Shown here one piece after another: positions 52,048 through 62,356 of a stretch of DNA of 64,000 nt. Below the pieces are notes generated by a model. It did not search any database. It was not told where the DNA came from and worked only from the letters and a program-made list of their open reading frames with translations. The position numbers were made by a program, and so were the translations under genes. Numbering within the stretch: position 1 is the stretch's first letter; each line of letters begins with the position of its first letter. Source of the stretch: Flavobacterium luminosum (GTDB lineage: Bacteria > Bacteroidota > Bacteroidia > Flavobacteriales > Flavobacteriaceae); NCBI RefSeq assembly GCF_023635005.1, contig NZ_JAMLJM010000005.1, positions 1-64,000 of the forward strand, in the 5' to 3' direction.

Positions 52048-53514
52048 TTATATTTTTTTTCGCATTCTCGCAACAGGAATGTATAGTTGTTCGCGATATT
52101 TTGCAATAGTTCTTCTTGCAATAGGATAGCCTCTTTCTTTAAGAATTTCAGCCAATTGATCATCTGGAAGCGGTTTTCGTTTATCTTCTTCTGCAATGAC
52201 TTGTTCGAGTATTTTTTTAATTTCTATGGTAGATACTTCTTCTCCCTGATCATTGATCATGGCCTCGCTGAAAAAATCTTTTAATAATTTTGTACCATAA
52301 GGAGTATCCACATATTTACTATTGGCAACACGAGAAACCGTTGAAATATCTAAACCAATCATGTCTGCAATATCTTTCAAGATCATTGGTTTTAATTTAG
52401 TTTCGTCACCATCTAAAAAATACTCTTTCTGGAAATGCATGATGGCATTCATCGTTACATATAAAGTTTCCTGACGTTGTTTGATAGCATCAATGAACCA
52501 TTTTGCAGAGTCTAACTTTTGTTTGATGAATTGAACGGCATCGCGTTGCGCATTCGATTTATCTTTAGAATCCTTGTAGGTTTTCATCATATCCTGATAA
52601 TCCTTTGACACATGAAGTTCTGGAGCGTTGCGACCGTTAAGTGTTAACTCCAATTCATCTTCCACAATGCGTATCATAAAATCAGGAACAATGTGTTCTG
52701 TAACTTTTGCACTTCCTGTAAAAGCCCCACCTGGTTTCGGGTTCAGTTTTTCAATTTCTTCAATAGCTTTTTTCAATTGGTCTTTAGTAACCGCGTATTT
52801 TTGAAGTAATTTCTCGTAGTGTTTTTTGGTAAAAGCATCAAATTGTTCTTCAATAATCTTGATGGCCAATTCTACTGCTTCTGTAGGTGTTTTGTGCTTT
52901 AATTGAAGTAATAAACATTCTTGCAAATCACGAGCGCCAACCCCAGAAGGTTCAAGTTCATGAATGATACAAAGAATTTTTTCTACTGTTTTTTCATCGG
53001 TATAAATACCTTGGGTAAAAGCCATATCGTCTACAATATCCTGAATACTGCGACGGATATATCCCATGTCGTCGATACTTCCTACAAGGAATTCGGCTAT
53101 TTCTCGTTGTTCGTCAGTTAAAATAAAGGTGTTTAACTGATTGATTAGATCTTGATGAAAACTTACAGGAGCCGCGAAAGGCGTTTCTCTGTCTTCATCA
53201 TCATCACTATAATTATTGGATTGAGTTTTATAATCTGGAGTTTCGTCGTTACTAAGGTATTCGTCGATATTAATTTCGTTGGCATCAATGCTTTCACTAT
53301 CGTTAAAATCATCGAATTCGTCACCATTGTCAAATTCGTCTTTTTCAAACTTATCATCTTCCGTATTACCACTTTCCAAAGCTGGATTTTCGTTCATTTC
53401 TTCCATTAAGCGTTGTTCAAAAGCCTGCGTAGGTAATTGAATAAGCTTCATCAACTGAATTTGTTGAGGAGAAAGTTTTTGTGATAATTTAAATTGTAAG
53501 TTTTGTTTAAGCAT
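52048..53514 (-). CDS. rpoN: RNA polymerase sigma-54 factor
   Basis: A 488-residue sigma-54. The N-terminal region I is Gln/Leu-rich (LKQNLQFKLSQKLSPQQIQLMKLIQLP-like), region II is an acidic Asp/Asn/Glu-rich insert (about 50-125), followed by the core-binding domain, the helix-turn-helix and the C-terminal RpoN box ARRTIAKYRE. It needs bEBP activators, none of which are in the window. The PAP2-like gene follows after 3 nt. asnS is 87 nt upstream. Confidence 0.95.
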   Translation of the reverse strand: MLKQNLQFKLSQKLSPQQIQLMKLIQLPTQAFEQRLMEEMNENPALESGNTEDDKFEKDEFDNGDEFDDFNDSESIDANEINIDEYLSNDETPDYKTQSNNYSDDDEDRETPFAAPVSFHQDLINQLNTFILTDEQREIAEFLVGSIDDMGYIRRSIQDIVDDMAFTQGIYTDEKTVEKILCIIHELEPSGVGARDLQECLLLQLKHKTPTEAVELAIKIIEEQFDAFTKKHYEKLLQKYAVTKDQLKKAIEEIEKLNPKPGGAFTGSAKVTEHIVPDFMIRIVEDELELTLNGRNAPELHVSKDYQDMMKTYKDSKDKSNAQRDAVQFIKQKLDSAKWFIDAIKQRQETLYVTMNAIMHFQKEYFLDGDETKLKPMILKDIADMIGLDISTVSRVANSKYVDTPYGTKLLKDFFSEAMINDQGEEVSTIEIKKILEQVIAEEDKRKPLPDDQLAEILKERGYPIARRTIAKYREQLYIPVARMRKKI

Positions 53515-53538
53515 TGTTGTTTTGTTTAAGGTTTTTCG

Positions 53539-53580
53539 GTTTAAAGTTCAAAGTGCCGTTAAGTACTTTGAACTTTAAAC
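53539..53580. repeat. Perfect 16-bp inverted repeat between asnS and rpoN
   Basis: GTTTAAAGTTCAAAGT (53,539-53,554) and ACTTTGAACTTTAAAC (53,565-53,580) are exact complements, separated by 10 nt. Neither side is followed by a T-run, so it is not a normal intrinsic terminator. The GTTTAAAGTTCAAAG wording resembles the repeat family at 31,001-31,064 and before asnS. Confidence 0.75.
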
Positions 53581-53601
53581 GTTTAAACTTAGAACGTGAT
53601 A

Positions 53602-55047
53602 TTAAAATTCGGCGTTTTGAGGAGTTCTTGGGAAAGGAATTACGTCTCGGATATTAGTCATACCTGTTACGAATAGCACAAGGCGTTCGAAACCTAATCC
53701 GAAGCCAGAGTGAACTGCAGATCCAAAACGACGGGTGTCTAAATACCACCATAATTCTTCTTCGTCAATTCCTAATGTTTTCATCTTTTCAATCAAAACA
53801 TCCAGACGTTCTTCTCTTTGTGAACCACCAACAATTTCTCCAATACCAGGGAATAAAATATCCATAGCGCGTACGGTTTCTTTTCCAGGTTCGGTATTAT
53901 CATTCAAGCGCATGTAAAAAGCCTTGATTTTTGCTGGATAATCGAATAAGATTACCGGTGATTTGAAATGTTTCTCAACCAAGAAACGTTCGTGCTCACT
54001 TTGTAAATCGGCACCCCATTCTTCAATAAGATATTGGAATTTTTTCTTTTTGTTTGGAGTTGAATCTTTTAAAATATCAATCGCTTCGGTATAAGAAACA
54101 CGTTTGAAGTTATTGTCTAATACGAAGTTTAATTTTTCTAATAATGTCATTTCACTGCGTTCCGCCTGAGGCTTTTGCTTTTCTTCATCGGCTAAACGGC
54201 TTTCTAAGAATTTCAAGTCATCTGCACAGTTATCAACAGCATATCTGACCACGTATTTGATGAAATCTTCAGCCAAATCCATATTATCAGCCAAATCATT
54301 AAAGGCAACTTCAGGTTCAATCATCCAGAATTCGGCTAAGTGACGAGAAGTGTTAGAATTCTCTGCACGGAAAGTAGGGCCAAAAGTATATACTTGTCCT
54401 AAGGCCATAGCATAAGTTTCGGCTTCCAATTGACCAGACACAGTTAAATTGGTTTGTTTACCAAAAAAGTCTTCTTTGTAGTTTACTTTTCCTTCTTCAG
54501 TTCTTGGTGTGTTGTCAAAAGGAAGCGCACTTACCTGAAACATTTCTCCGGCACCTTCGGCATCTGAACCCGTAATGATTGGGGTATTCACATACACAAA
54601 ACCTTTTTGCTGAAAATATTGATGCACCGCAAACGATAAGGCAGAGCGAACACGCATAATAGCACCAAAAGCATTGGTTCGAATTCTTAAATGTGCATTT
54701 TCACGTAAAAATTCCAATGAATGTTTTTTGGGTTGCATCGGGAATTTTTCAGGATCACTGTCGCCTAAAATTTCCAGTTTTTTTACTTGAATCTCATATT
54801 TCTGACCGGCACCTTGACTTTCTACTAAGTCTCCAGACACACAAATAGCTGCTCCTGTAGTAATTCTTTTTAAAATGGCTTCTGGTGTGTTTTCAAAATC
54901 TACAACACACTGAATATTATGAATTGTTGAACCGTCGTTCAACGCAATAAACTGATTGTTTCTAAAAGTTCTTACCCATCCTTTTGCGGTTACTTCTTGA
55001 AGTATTTTCGTGCTGTTTAGTAAGTCTTTAACTTTTGTATGTTTCAT
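53602..55047 (-). CDS. asnS: Asparaginyl-tRNA synthetase
   Basis: A 481-residue class IIb synthetase: an N-terminal OB anticodon-binding domain ([18 protein letters not shown]), motif 2 ([21 protein letters not shown]) and motif 3 ([16 protein letters not shown]). It charges tRNA-Asn. A minus-strand -7 element TATATTTG lies at 55,109-55,116. An inserted low-similarity segment around residues 275-300 ([19 protein letters not shown]) is common in bacterial AsnS. Confidence 0.95.
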   Translation of the reverse strand: MKHTKVKDLLNSTKILQEVTAKGWVRTFRNNQFIALNDGSTIHNIQCVVDFENTPEAILKRITTGAAICVSGDLVESQGAGQKYEIQVKKLEILGDSDPEKFPMQPKKHSLEFLRENAHLRIRTNAFGAIMRVRSALSFAVHQYFQQKGFVYVNTPIITGSDAEGAGEMFQVSALPFDNTPRTEEGKVNYKEDFFGKQTNLTVSGQLEAETYAMALGQVYTFGPTFRAENSNTSRHLAEFWMIEPEVAFNDLADNMDLAEDFIKYVVRYAVDNCADDLKFLESRLADEEKQKPQAERSEMTLLEKLNFVLDNNFKRVSYTEAIDILKDSTPNKKKKFQYLIEEWGADLQSEHERFLVEKHFKSPVILFDYPAKIKAFYMRLNDNTEPGKETVRAMDILFPGIGEIVGGSQREERLDVLIEKMKTLGIDEEELWWYLDTRRFGSAVHSGFGLGFERLVLFVTGMTNIRDVIPFPRTPQNAEF

Positions 55048-55093
55048 CTTAAATTTAGAATTTAGAGTTTAGAATTCAGCATCTAAACCAAAA

Positions 55094-55107
55094 AATTGAT
55101 ATCAATT
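55094..55107. promoter_or_regulatory. Palindrome at the asnS start region
   Basis: AATTGATATCAATT is a perfect 14-bp palindrome lying just downstream of the minus-strand -7 element TATATTTG (55,109-55,116), that is, across the expected transcription start. It may be an operator, but the composition is AT-rich. Confidence 0.35.
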
Positions 55108-55184
55108 GCAAATATAGAGGATTTGAAGGAAAAGAGAAAATCTGTTAATAGGTGTAATTACGTTTATTTTCTTAAATATATGCA

Positions 55185-55227
55185 TTAAAAAAACAGCCTC
55201 GATTGTTTTATTTGAATCGAGGCTGTG
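55185..55227 (-). terminator. Terminator after the MMPL/RND permease gene
   Basis: Minus strand: CACAGCCTCGATT and AATCGAGGCTG form a long stem (11-12 bp) around an AT loop, followed by T7, 16 nt past the stop. Confidence 0.88.
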
Positions 55228-55242
55228 ATAGTACATCAAAAA

Positions 55243-57675
55243 TTATGGCGTTTGATCAGTTTGTTTTTTCTCCACGGCATCGACCTCCTCGTCGGTTGGT
55301 TCCAAAATGTCTATAGTTGGTTCCAAAAATTCTTGTTGGTTTGCTAATGTTTTGTTTAATGATAATACCAATGAAGGCAATAAGACAAGATTAGAAAGCA
55401 TACCAAAACTGAGTGTTAGTGCCACTAATCCGCCTAAGGCAACAGTACCTCCGAAACTAGATAACATGAATACTGAAAATCCGAAGAACAATACAATTGA
55501 AGTGTAAAACATACTGATACCGGCATCATCAAACGTAGCAAACACCGATTTCTTTATTTTCCAGTCGTTGCGAGACAGTTCCATTCGGTATTGTGCTAAA
55601 AAGCGTAAAGTATCGTCAACGGACATTCCAAAAGCGATTCCAAAAACCAAGATTGTAGAAGGTTTCAAAGGAATATTTAGGAATCCCATTAGACCTGCAG
55701 TCATTAATAATGGTAATAGATTTGGAATAATGGAAACCAAAACCATTTTAAATGAACGAAACATGATTGCTACTAATCCTGCTGTTAAACCAAAAGCCAT
55801 CAGTAATGACGAAAGAAGATTGTCTAACAAATAATGGGTTCCTTTTTGAAAGACTGAAGGTTTTCCAGTAATGATTACTTCATAGCGAGGCGAAGGGAAA
55901 ACTTTGTCGGCTTTGGCTCTGATTCGAGCTTCGATCTCCTCCATTTTTTCGCCGTTTTCGTCTTTTATGAATGTTGTAATTCGGGCGTATTGACCTGTGG
56001 AGTCAACATAGCTTTTCATTAAGTTTTCTTTTGAGTTTTTCGTAGCATTTTTAGCATAAGACAAGATAAAAGCTTGTTCTTGGGCTGTTGGTAACTCGTA
56101 AAAGTCAGGGTTGTTGTTATAATACGCTTGTTTAGAGTATTTGACCAGATTAACAATCGAAAGAGGTTTCGATAATTCTGGTATTTCCATGATGGTCTCC
56201 TCAAGCTCTTCCATACGTTTTAAGGTGGACAATTTCATAACCCCTTTTTTACGTTTGGTATTAATCATAATTTCCAGAGGCATTACGCCATCAAATTCTT
56301 TTTCGAAGAAACGAATGTCTTCAAAAAAAGCTGTTTTTTTAGGCATATCTTCAATGATACTTCCTGAAATTCTCATCTTATGGATTCCAATCATTCCGAT
56401 AATGAGTAATGAAATGGCTACCATATAAACGCCCACGCGGTTGTATTTTACGGTATTGACAATCCATTGAAAAAAAGAAGTTAAATACTCTCTTTCTAAA
56501 TGCCCTAAATGCCTTGGAATAGGAGCTGGAATGTAACTGAAAAATATAGGTAGAATTAATAAGCAAAGTAAATAAATAGCCAAGATATTAATAGAGGTCA
56601 CCACACCAAATTCCGTCAATAAAACATTGTTGGTTGCAATAAAAGTAGCAAAACCCAATGCTGTCGTGATATTGGTCATTAAGGTGGCCGTTCCAGTTTT
56701 GGTAATAACTCGTTGAAGAGCTTTGGCTTTGTTAGAATGTTTGTGGTATTCCTGATGGTACTTGTTGATTAAAAAGATACAATTAGGAATTCCGATAACA
56801 ATAACTAGAGTAGGGACCAATGCGGTTAATACGGTAATTTCATAATCGAGTAATCCCAATAAACCGAAAGACCACATAACACCAATAATCACAATAATTA
56901 ACGAGATTAAAGTGGCTCTAAACGATCGGAAAAAGAAAAAGAATATAAGTCCAGTGACTAATAGAGCGGCGCCAATAAATAATCCAATTTCATCGATGAT
57001 GGTTTTCGAATTCAGTGTTCGGATGTATGGCATTCCGGAGGTATGAAGATCGATTCCAGTGTCTTTTTCGAATTTTTCAATTTCCGGAATTAGATCGGAA
57101 AGAATGTAATCTTTTCTCGCTTTGGTATTGACAATTTTTTTGTCGATATAAATAGCCGATCGGATAGCTCCGGTTTTTTTGTTGAACAATAATCCTTCGT
57201 AAAAAGGTAAATTTTGAAGGAGTTCTGTTCGAATTTCTTGAAGATATTTTGGATCCTGAATTTTATTTGGATTGACCAGATTGGTTAACTGAAACGATTG
57301 TAAGGTATCGTTTTTTGTTAGCGTCTTTAAATTATCTACCGAAATAACTAGGTCAACTTCTTTATGTTTGTTGATGTTTTGCATCATCGTTGACCAAGCC
57401 TGGAAAACTTTTGGAGTAAAAAGTTTCGGATCTTTGGTGGCAATAAGGATTAGGTTTCCTTCTTCTCCGAATTTATCGAGGAAATGATCATAGTCTACAT
57501 TGACTTTATCATCGGCAGGGATAAGATTGGCTTCCTTTTGGGTAAAACGGATGTTTTTCCATTGAAGTGCAAAAAAAATGGTGATAAGAATAACACCGAG
57601 AATAACTGTAATTCTATTTCTTAAGATGAGTCGGGCTATTAATTCCCAAAAACCTAAACTGAATAACTTTTTCAT
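55243..57675 (-). CDS. MMPL/RND-family permease
   Basis: An 810-residue RND-superfamily permease with two sets of six helices separated by periplasmic loops, and an SSD-like segment (IVIIGVMWSFGLLGLLDY, GIPNCIFLINKYHQE; second half LVFGIAFGMSVDDTLRFLAQY). It is of the shorter MMPL/HpnN kind that exports lipids or other hydrophobic molecules, rather than a drug pump with AcrA/TolC partners. No partner gene is adjacent. The C-terminus is acidic (EPTDEEVDAVEKKQTDQTP). Substrate unknown. A minus-strand -7 element TACCTTTG lies at 57,693-57,700. Confidence 0.85.
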   Translation of the reverse strand: MKKLFSLGFWELIARLILRNRITVILGVILITIFFALQWKNIRFTQKEANLIPADDKVNVDYDHFLDKFGEEGNLILIATKDPKLFTPKVFQAWSTMMQNINKHKEVDLVISVDNLKTLTKNDTLQSFQLTNLVNPNKIQDPKYLQEIRTELLQNLPFYEGLLFNKKTGAIRSAIYIDKKIVNTKARKDYILSDLIPEIEKFEKDTGIDLHTSGMPYIRTLNSKTIIDEIGLFIGAALLVTGLIFFFFFRSFRATLISLIIVIIGVMWSFGLLGLLDYEITVLTALVPTLVIVIGIPNCIFLINKYHQEYHKHSNKAKALQRVITKTGTATLMTNITTALGFATFIATNNVLLTEFGVVTSINILAIYLLCLLILPIFFSYIPAPIPRHLGHLEREYLTSFFQWIVNTVKYNRVGVYMVAISLLIIGMIGIHKMRISGSIIEDMPKKTAFFEDIRFFEKEFDGVMPLEIMINTKRKKGVMKLSTLKRMEELEETIMEIPELSKPLSIVNLVKYSKQAYYNNNPDFYELPTAQEQAFILSYAKNATKNSKENLMKSYVDSTGQYARITTFIKDENGEKMEEIEARIRAKADKVFPSPRYEVIITGKPSVFQKGTHYLLDNLLSSLLMAFGLTAGLVAIMFRSFKMVLVSIIPNLLPLLMTAGLMGFLNIPLKPSTILVFGIAFGMSVDDTLRFLAQYRMELSRNDWKIKKSVFATFDDAGISMFYTSIVLFFGFSVFMLSSFGGTVALGGLVALTLSFGMLSNLVLLPSLVLSLNKTLANQQEFLEPTIDILEPTDEEVDAVEKKQTDQTP

Positions 57676-57844
57676 ACAAATAAAATGGGTACCAAAGGTA
57701 AGTAAAAGCTAATGAATTAAGAAGTAATGACGGTTTTTTAAATGCAATTGTGTTTCAATTTTAAATTAAGGTCACTATTTAGTTTGATATTTTCAAAACC
57801 GTAGATATTTTATCATCTTTGTAGAGTATTATACATTTCAGACA

Positions 57845-60118
57845 ATGAATAAAGTAAGAAATACTATATTTTATTTTACAGTTACAGGCGTTTTTATCAC
57901 ACTGATGTACTGGGTGGTTCAGCAAGGAAAGAATCTAGAAATTGGCAGAAAAATCATAGCCCCAACTTCTAATGATTCTAAATGGACTCAGTTTTTGGAA
58001 GGTTTGTTTCATAATGTAGAACACCCGTTGGCGATTTTATTGGCGCAAATCATTACCATTATTATCATAGCCCGTTTTTTTGGATGGATCTTCAAAAAGA
58101 TTGGACAGCCGTCTGTAATTGGTGAAATAATAGCCGGTATTTTCTTAGGACCTTCTGTCGTAGGAATGTATTTTCCAGAATTTGCCTCTTTTTTGTTTCC
58201 GGTAGATTCCTTAGGGAATTTACACTTTTTAAGTCAAATAGGTTTGATTCTTTTCATGTTCGTCATTGGTATGGAATTAGATTTGAAAGTACTTAAAAAT
58301 AAAGCCAATGACGCTGTAGTAATCAGTCATGCTAGTATAGTAATTCCTTTTGCTTTAGGAATTTCTTTGGCCTATTTTGTTTATCATAAGTTTGCCCCTC
58401 AAGGAGTAGAATTTCTCTCGTTTAGTTTATTCATGGGAATCGCCATGAGTATTACCGCTTTTCCTGTTTTAGCACGTATTGTTCAGGAAAGAGGTTTGCA
58501 CAAAACAAGATTAGGAACTATTGTGATTACCTGTGCGGCGGCAGATGATATAACGGCTTGGTGCTTGTTGGCGGCAGTTATTGCTATTGTTAAAGCAGGT
58601 ACGTTTCTGAGTTCTTTGTATGTTATTGCGTTGGCATTTATTTATGTTCTAGCCATGCTTTTTCTAGTAAAACCGTTTTTGAAACGTGTTGGAGAATTGT
58701 ATAAAGACAACGAAAATTTAAGCAAACCGGTTGTAGCCATTTTCTTTTTGACTTTGATCGTTTCTTCTTATGCTACTGAAGTTATAGGGATTCACGCTCT
58801 TTTTGGAGCTTTTATGACGGGTGCAATTATGCCTGATATTTCAAAATTCAGACATGTTTTTATTGAAAAAGTCGAAGATGTTTCTGTGATTTTATTATTA
58901 CCTTTATTCTTTGTCTTCACTGGTCTTCGTACACAAATTGGACTTATTAATGACCCTTATCTTTGGAAAGTAACGGGGTTCATTATTTTGGTAGCGGTTC
59001 TAGGTAAGTTTGTTGGTAGCGCTTTAACAGCCCGATTTGTAGGCCAAGATTGGAAAGATAGTTTAACCATAGGTGCCTTGATGAACACACGCGGACTAAT
59101 GGAACTCGTAGTTTTGAATATTGGGTATGATTTGGGAGTTTTAACATCGGAAATATTTACCATGATGGTGATTATGGCATTGGTAACTACTTTTATGACT
59201 GGTCCAGCACTTGATTTGATAAATTGGGTGTTCAAATCTAAAGAAGTAGTTATTCCAAAAGAAGTGGTCGAGGATAGTAACAAATATAAAATTCTAATTT
59301 CTTTCGGAAATAATGAAAAAGGAAAGTCCTTATTGAAGTTAGCGAATAGTTTGGTTAAAAAACAAAAAGAAACTTCTTCAATAACGGCTATGCATTTGTC
59401 GGTAAGTGATGAAATTCATGGTTATAATATTGAGGAATACGAGAAAGAAACTTTCGTTCCAATTATAGAAGAATCCAAAGCGCTCAATCAGGAGATTAAC
59501 ACCTTGTACAAAGCAACTACTGATATTGAAAATGATATTGCTGAAATTGCTTCTAGAGGAGATTACGATTTATTATTGGTCGGTTTAGGAAAATCTATTT
59601 TTGAAGGGACGCTTTTAGGTAAAGTAATTGGCTTCACCACTCGAATCATCAATCCGGATCGATTGATGGATAAACTTACCGGAAAAGAAGGGTTGTTTGC
59701 TAATTCTATTTTCGATGAAAGAACGCGTCAGATTATTTCCAAAAATAAAACTCCATTAGGGATTTTTGTGGATAATGATTTGAGAAACTCGGATAAGGTT
59801 TTTGTTCCGTTTTTCTCTTCAGAAGATGCTTTCCTGATAGATTATGTTCAAAAATTCATCTTCAACAACAATTCGAAAGTGAATGTGTTGGATGTGGAAA
59901 ATCAAATAGAAAATCATTTTCTTATTAAAAGCGCTATAGATACCTTAGAGCAACAATATCCAGACAATATCACTTTGGTTGGGGAAGAAGAAATCAATCA
60001 TGCGTTTTTGATCAAGCAGGATTTAATGTTGATTAGTCTAGATAGCTGGAAAAAGTTAATCGATTCTCAGAGTCTTTGGCTGAATGATCTTCCTTCGGTT
60101 TTAATTATTAAACCCTAA
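57845..60118 (+). CDS. Cation:proton antiporter with C-terminal universal-stress-like domain
   Basis: A 757-residue protein. Residues about 45-460 form a 12-13-helix CPA2-type antiporter (IGQPSVIGEIIAGIFLGPS, MSITAFPVLARI, CAAADDITAWC with the acidic pair, GAFMTGAIMPD). The remaining 290 residues are soluble and look like tandem universal-stress-type domains (KILISFGNNEKGKSLLKLA). Such proteins exchange Na+ or K+ for H+. Its 3' end overlaps the convergent DUF5686 gene by 18 nt. Confidence 0.88.
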   Translation: MNKVRNTIFYFTVTGVFITLMYWVVQQGKNLEIGRKIIAPTSNDSKWTQFLEGLFHNVEHPLAILLAQIITIIIIARFFGWIFKKIGQPSVIGEIIAGIFLGPSVVGMYFPEFASFLFPVDSLGNLHFLSQIGLILFMFVIGMELDLKVLKNKANDAVVISHASIVIPFALGISLAYFVYHKFAPQGVEFLSFSLFMGIAMSITAFPVLARIVQERGLHKTRLGTIVITCAAADDITAWCLLAAVIAIVKAGTFLSSLYVIALAFIYVLAMLFLVKPFLKRVGELYKDNENLSKPVVAIFFLTLIVSSYATEVIGIHALFGAFMTGAIMPDISKFRHVFIEKVEDVSVILLLPLFFVFTGLRTQIGLINDPYLWKVTGFIILVAVLGKFVGSALTARFVGQDWKDSLTIGALMNTRGLMELVVLNIGYDLGVLTSEIFTMMVIMALVTTFMTGPALDLINWVFKSKEVVIPKEVVEDSNKYKILISFGNNEKGKSLLKLANSLVKKQKETSSITAMHLSVSDEIHGYNIEEYEKETFVPIIEESKALNQEINTLYKATTDIENDIAEIASRGDYDLLLVGLGKSIFEGTLLGKVIGFTTRIINPDRLMDKLTGKEGLFANSIFDERTRQIISKNKTPLGIFVDNDLRNSDKVFVPFFSSEDAFLIDYVQKFIFNNNSKVNVLDVENQIENHFLIKSAIDTLEQQYPDNITLVGEEEINHAFLIKQDLMLISLDSWKKLIDSQSLWLNDLPSVLIIKP

Positions 60119-62356
60119 ATCAATTTGAACACTGAGTTTTAAAGCGATATTGTCTTCAAAATTCGGTAGTTGATTTGGTCCATAACGATAAAAGGCTGTA
60201 AATCCTACTATTTTAAATAGTTGATTTAGTTCGAAACCTGATTCCATAAAACCTTTTTCAAGGGTTTTAAAAGCGAAATCCTTGTGTCTTTCCTTGTGAT
60301 CTAAATCCCCTATACCATAGCGAGTAACTAATGAAAACACAGGTTTTAGTTGTCGGCTAATGTATAATTTTGGGAATTGGTGCTCTAATTGAAAAAATGC
60401 AAGTTTGTTGGAGAAAAATTCATTAAAATACATCGTTTCAAAACTATCTCGTCCTGCAAAAGTGATTCTTTTAAGAATTTTATCCTTGTTTAAATTGTTC
60501 GGAGAATGGTTGTATAAATGGGTGAGTGGTACCTCTCCGAAGGCATATTGTGCTTCAGCTAAAAAGAGTATTTTGTGATTTGAATTGAATTTTTTCTGAA
60601 GATCAAACCTAAAATCAATTTTTCCAAAATCAAAATTGTTTCGCCACAAACCCGGTAACGATTTTGTGAATTGAAACGTGAATTTAGGATATCTTTTTTC
60701 GATTTCAATTTTACCTCTAGGCGTTTGCATGTAATTACTGAATGGATTCCACTGAACGGAAGCAGTCACTAAGGTTGTTCGAAAATCGGTGTATAGTTTT
60801 CCGTGGTTCTCAAAACTGTAATTAAATTTTGGCTCGATATAACTTTGTGTGATTTGAAAAACACTTTCTGTTTTAGGAATAATTTTACTTTCCACAAATC
60901 CTCGCCAAGTTTCATGATTGTAGAAGGTACTGATGTTAAAGGGTCTTGGATCGTAAATCTTAAAAACTTTTTTATCGATTTCGAAGTTTGTATTGGCAAT
61001 TTCAGAAACATCATCTTTATAGGAAACACCAAGCCAGGTTTCTGATTTTTTATGCAATCGAACCACATTAGAAATCATTCCTTTGAAAAAACCATCTTTG
61101 GTACCATAAGCAAGATAACCCTCTATTTTATAATCTTTGGAAAGTTTTTCATTGGTAACACCACCTAAACCAAATCGAATGCCTTCATAGTTGTTGTATT
61201 TGAAGAGATAGCGTAGGTCAAAATCGAAAAAGGAAAGCGGATAATATCCTTTGATGATTTTTCGACCTATGGTGATTTTGTTTTCAATGCGTTTGGCTTC
61301 GACTAAACTGTCTATGGATACATAGGTTGGATTGCTTCGTAGATCAATAGTGTCTTGTAAATGTTCTTGCCAGATTGCTTCTCTTTTTTCTGTTGATTTT
61401 TCACTTACTTCCACAGAAATTCCATCTCGAAATATTTTTTTGATCGAGTCTGTTCTTAGTTTATAGTAATTCGTTTTAGATTTGATTTCGATGTAATCTG
61501 AAACGGTTCTTTTTACTTCTGGATCAAATAAGTCTTCGGTATTGTCGAATGTAATCAATTGACCAAAGATTTTTATAGGCGTTTTGTTCTTTCCTTTTTT
61601 TATGGTTAGCGCCGACTTTAACGGAAGCCAAAACTGTTTTTCTTCATTGTATTGGTAATCATGTACGGCTTTAACATTGATGATTCCTTCGGATTGCAAT
61701 TCTAACTTAGCTAGGTTAAATTGCTTTTCATCTATGTAAAGTTTACCACTTAACTTATTGTTTTTGTTTGATGCTTTTGGTTTAAAAGCGATAACAATGA
61801 TTTTTCGTTGATTAAGTATTGTATTCTCGAGACGAGTATAGTCGTATTGGGTTAATCCTCTTTTGGAAATTGGACTTATAAAATCCTTTTCCGCAAGGGT
61901 AAACTTTTTTTCGTAACCGGTTAGAGGTTGAAGATGAAGTGCAAAATATTCATAAATGGGTTCTTTAAATCCAGCCATCCTTGTTGCTAGGATGATTTCT
62001 TTATTTTGACGATTTACGATGCTGTATTGTGAAATCTTTTCGGTTTGATAAAGATGTTGTTTCGAAATGATTTTTTTGAAATTATATTCAGAAGAATCGA
62101 TTTTTTTTAGTGTTTTTTTTCTTCTTTTTGTGATAAATATGGAATCAATTTTACCTTTAATCAATTCTGGATTGGCTGTAACGATTACTTTGTTGTAGGC
62201 GGTAAATTCGAAATTTTTGACAGTAGTACCTTCTTTTAACAGAATGGTTTTTTTAATGATTTCTTGCGCGGGAATCGTTTGTTCCTGAGCTTTTATTTTG
62301 GTTGAACCACCAATTAAAGCCGTAAATACTATAAAGAAAAACTTTCTAAAAATCAT
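60101..62356 (-). CDS. DUF5686-family outer-membrane protein
   Basis: A 751-residue protein with a signal peptide (MIFRKFFFIVFTALIGG...KAQ, cleavage near residue 23), a middle region of repeated hydrophilic strands (GKLYIDEKQFNLAKLEL, HDYQYNEEKQFWLPLKSAL) and a C-terminal half that looks like beta-barrel (FRYGPNQLPNFEDNIALKLSVQI end). This is the DUF5686 architecture known only in Bacteroidota; function is unknown. I chose the ATG at 62,356 over a TTG at 62,365. A TATCTTTG -7 element on the minus strand (62,389-62,396) supports the position. Confidence 0.8.
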   Translation of the reverse strand: MIFRKFFFIVFTALIGGSTKIKAQEQTIPAQEIIKKTILLKEGTTVKNFEFTAYNKVIVTANPELIKGKIDSIFITKRRKKTLKKIDSSEYNFKKIISKQHLYQTEKISQYSIVNRQNKEIILATRMAGFKEPIYEYFALHLQPLTGYEKKFTLAEKDFISPISKRGLTQYDYTRLENTILNQRKIIVIAFKPKASNKNNKLSGKLYIDEKQFNLAKLELQSEGIINVKAVHDYQYNEEKQFWLPLKSALTIKKGKNKTPIKIFGQLITFDNTEDLFDPEVKRTVSDYIEIKSKTNYYKLRTDSIKKIFRDGISVEVSEKSTEKREAIWQEHLQDTIDLRSNPTYVSIDSLVEAKRIENKITIGRKIIKGYYPLSFFDFDLRYLFKYNNYEGIRFGLGGVTNEKLSKDYKIEGYLAYGTKDGFFKGMISNVVRLHKKSETWLGVSYKDDVSEIANTNFEIDKKVFKIYDPRPFNISTFYNHETWRGFVESKIIPKTESVFQITQSYIEPKFNYSFENHGKLYTDFRTTLVTASVQWNPFSNYMQTPRGKIEIEKRYPKFTFQFTKSLPGLWRNNFDFGKIDFRFDLQKKFNSNHKILFLAEAQYAFGEVPLTHLYNHSPNNLNKDKILKRITFAGRDSFETMYFNEFFSNKLAFFQLEHQFPKLYISRQLKPVFSLVTRYGIGDLDHKERHKDFAFKTLEKGFMESGFELNQLFKIVGFTAFYRYGPNQLPNFEDNIALKLSVQIDLGFNN

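Noticed and set aside
53152..53409. Open frames on both strands of the acidic part of rpoN
   Set aside because: They are out-of-frame readings of the Asp/Asn/Glu-rich codons of rpoN region II, with no start context or family features.
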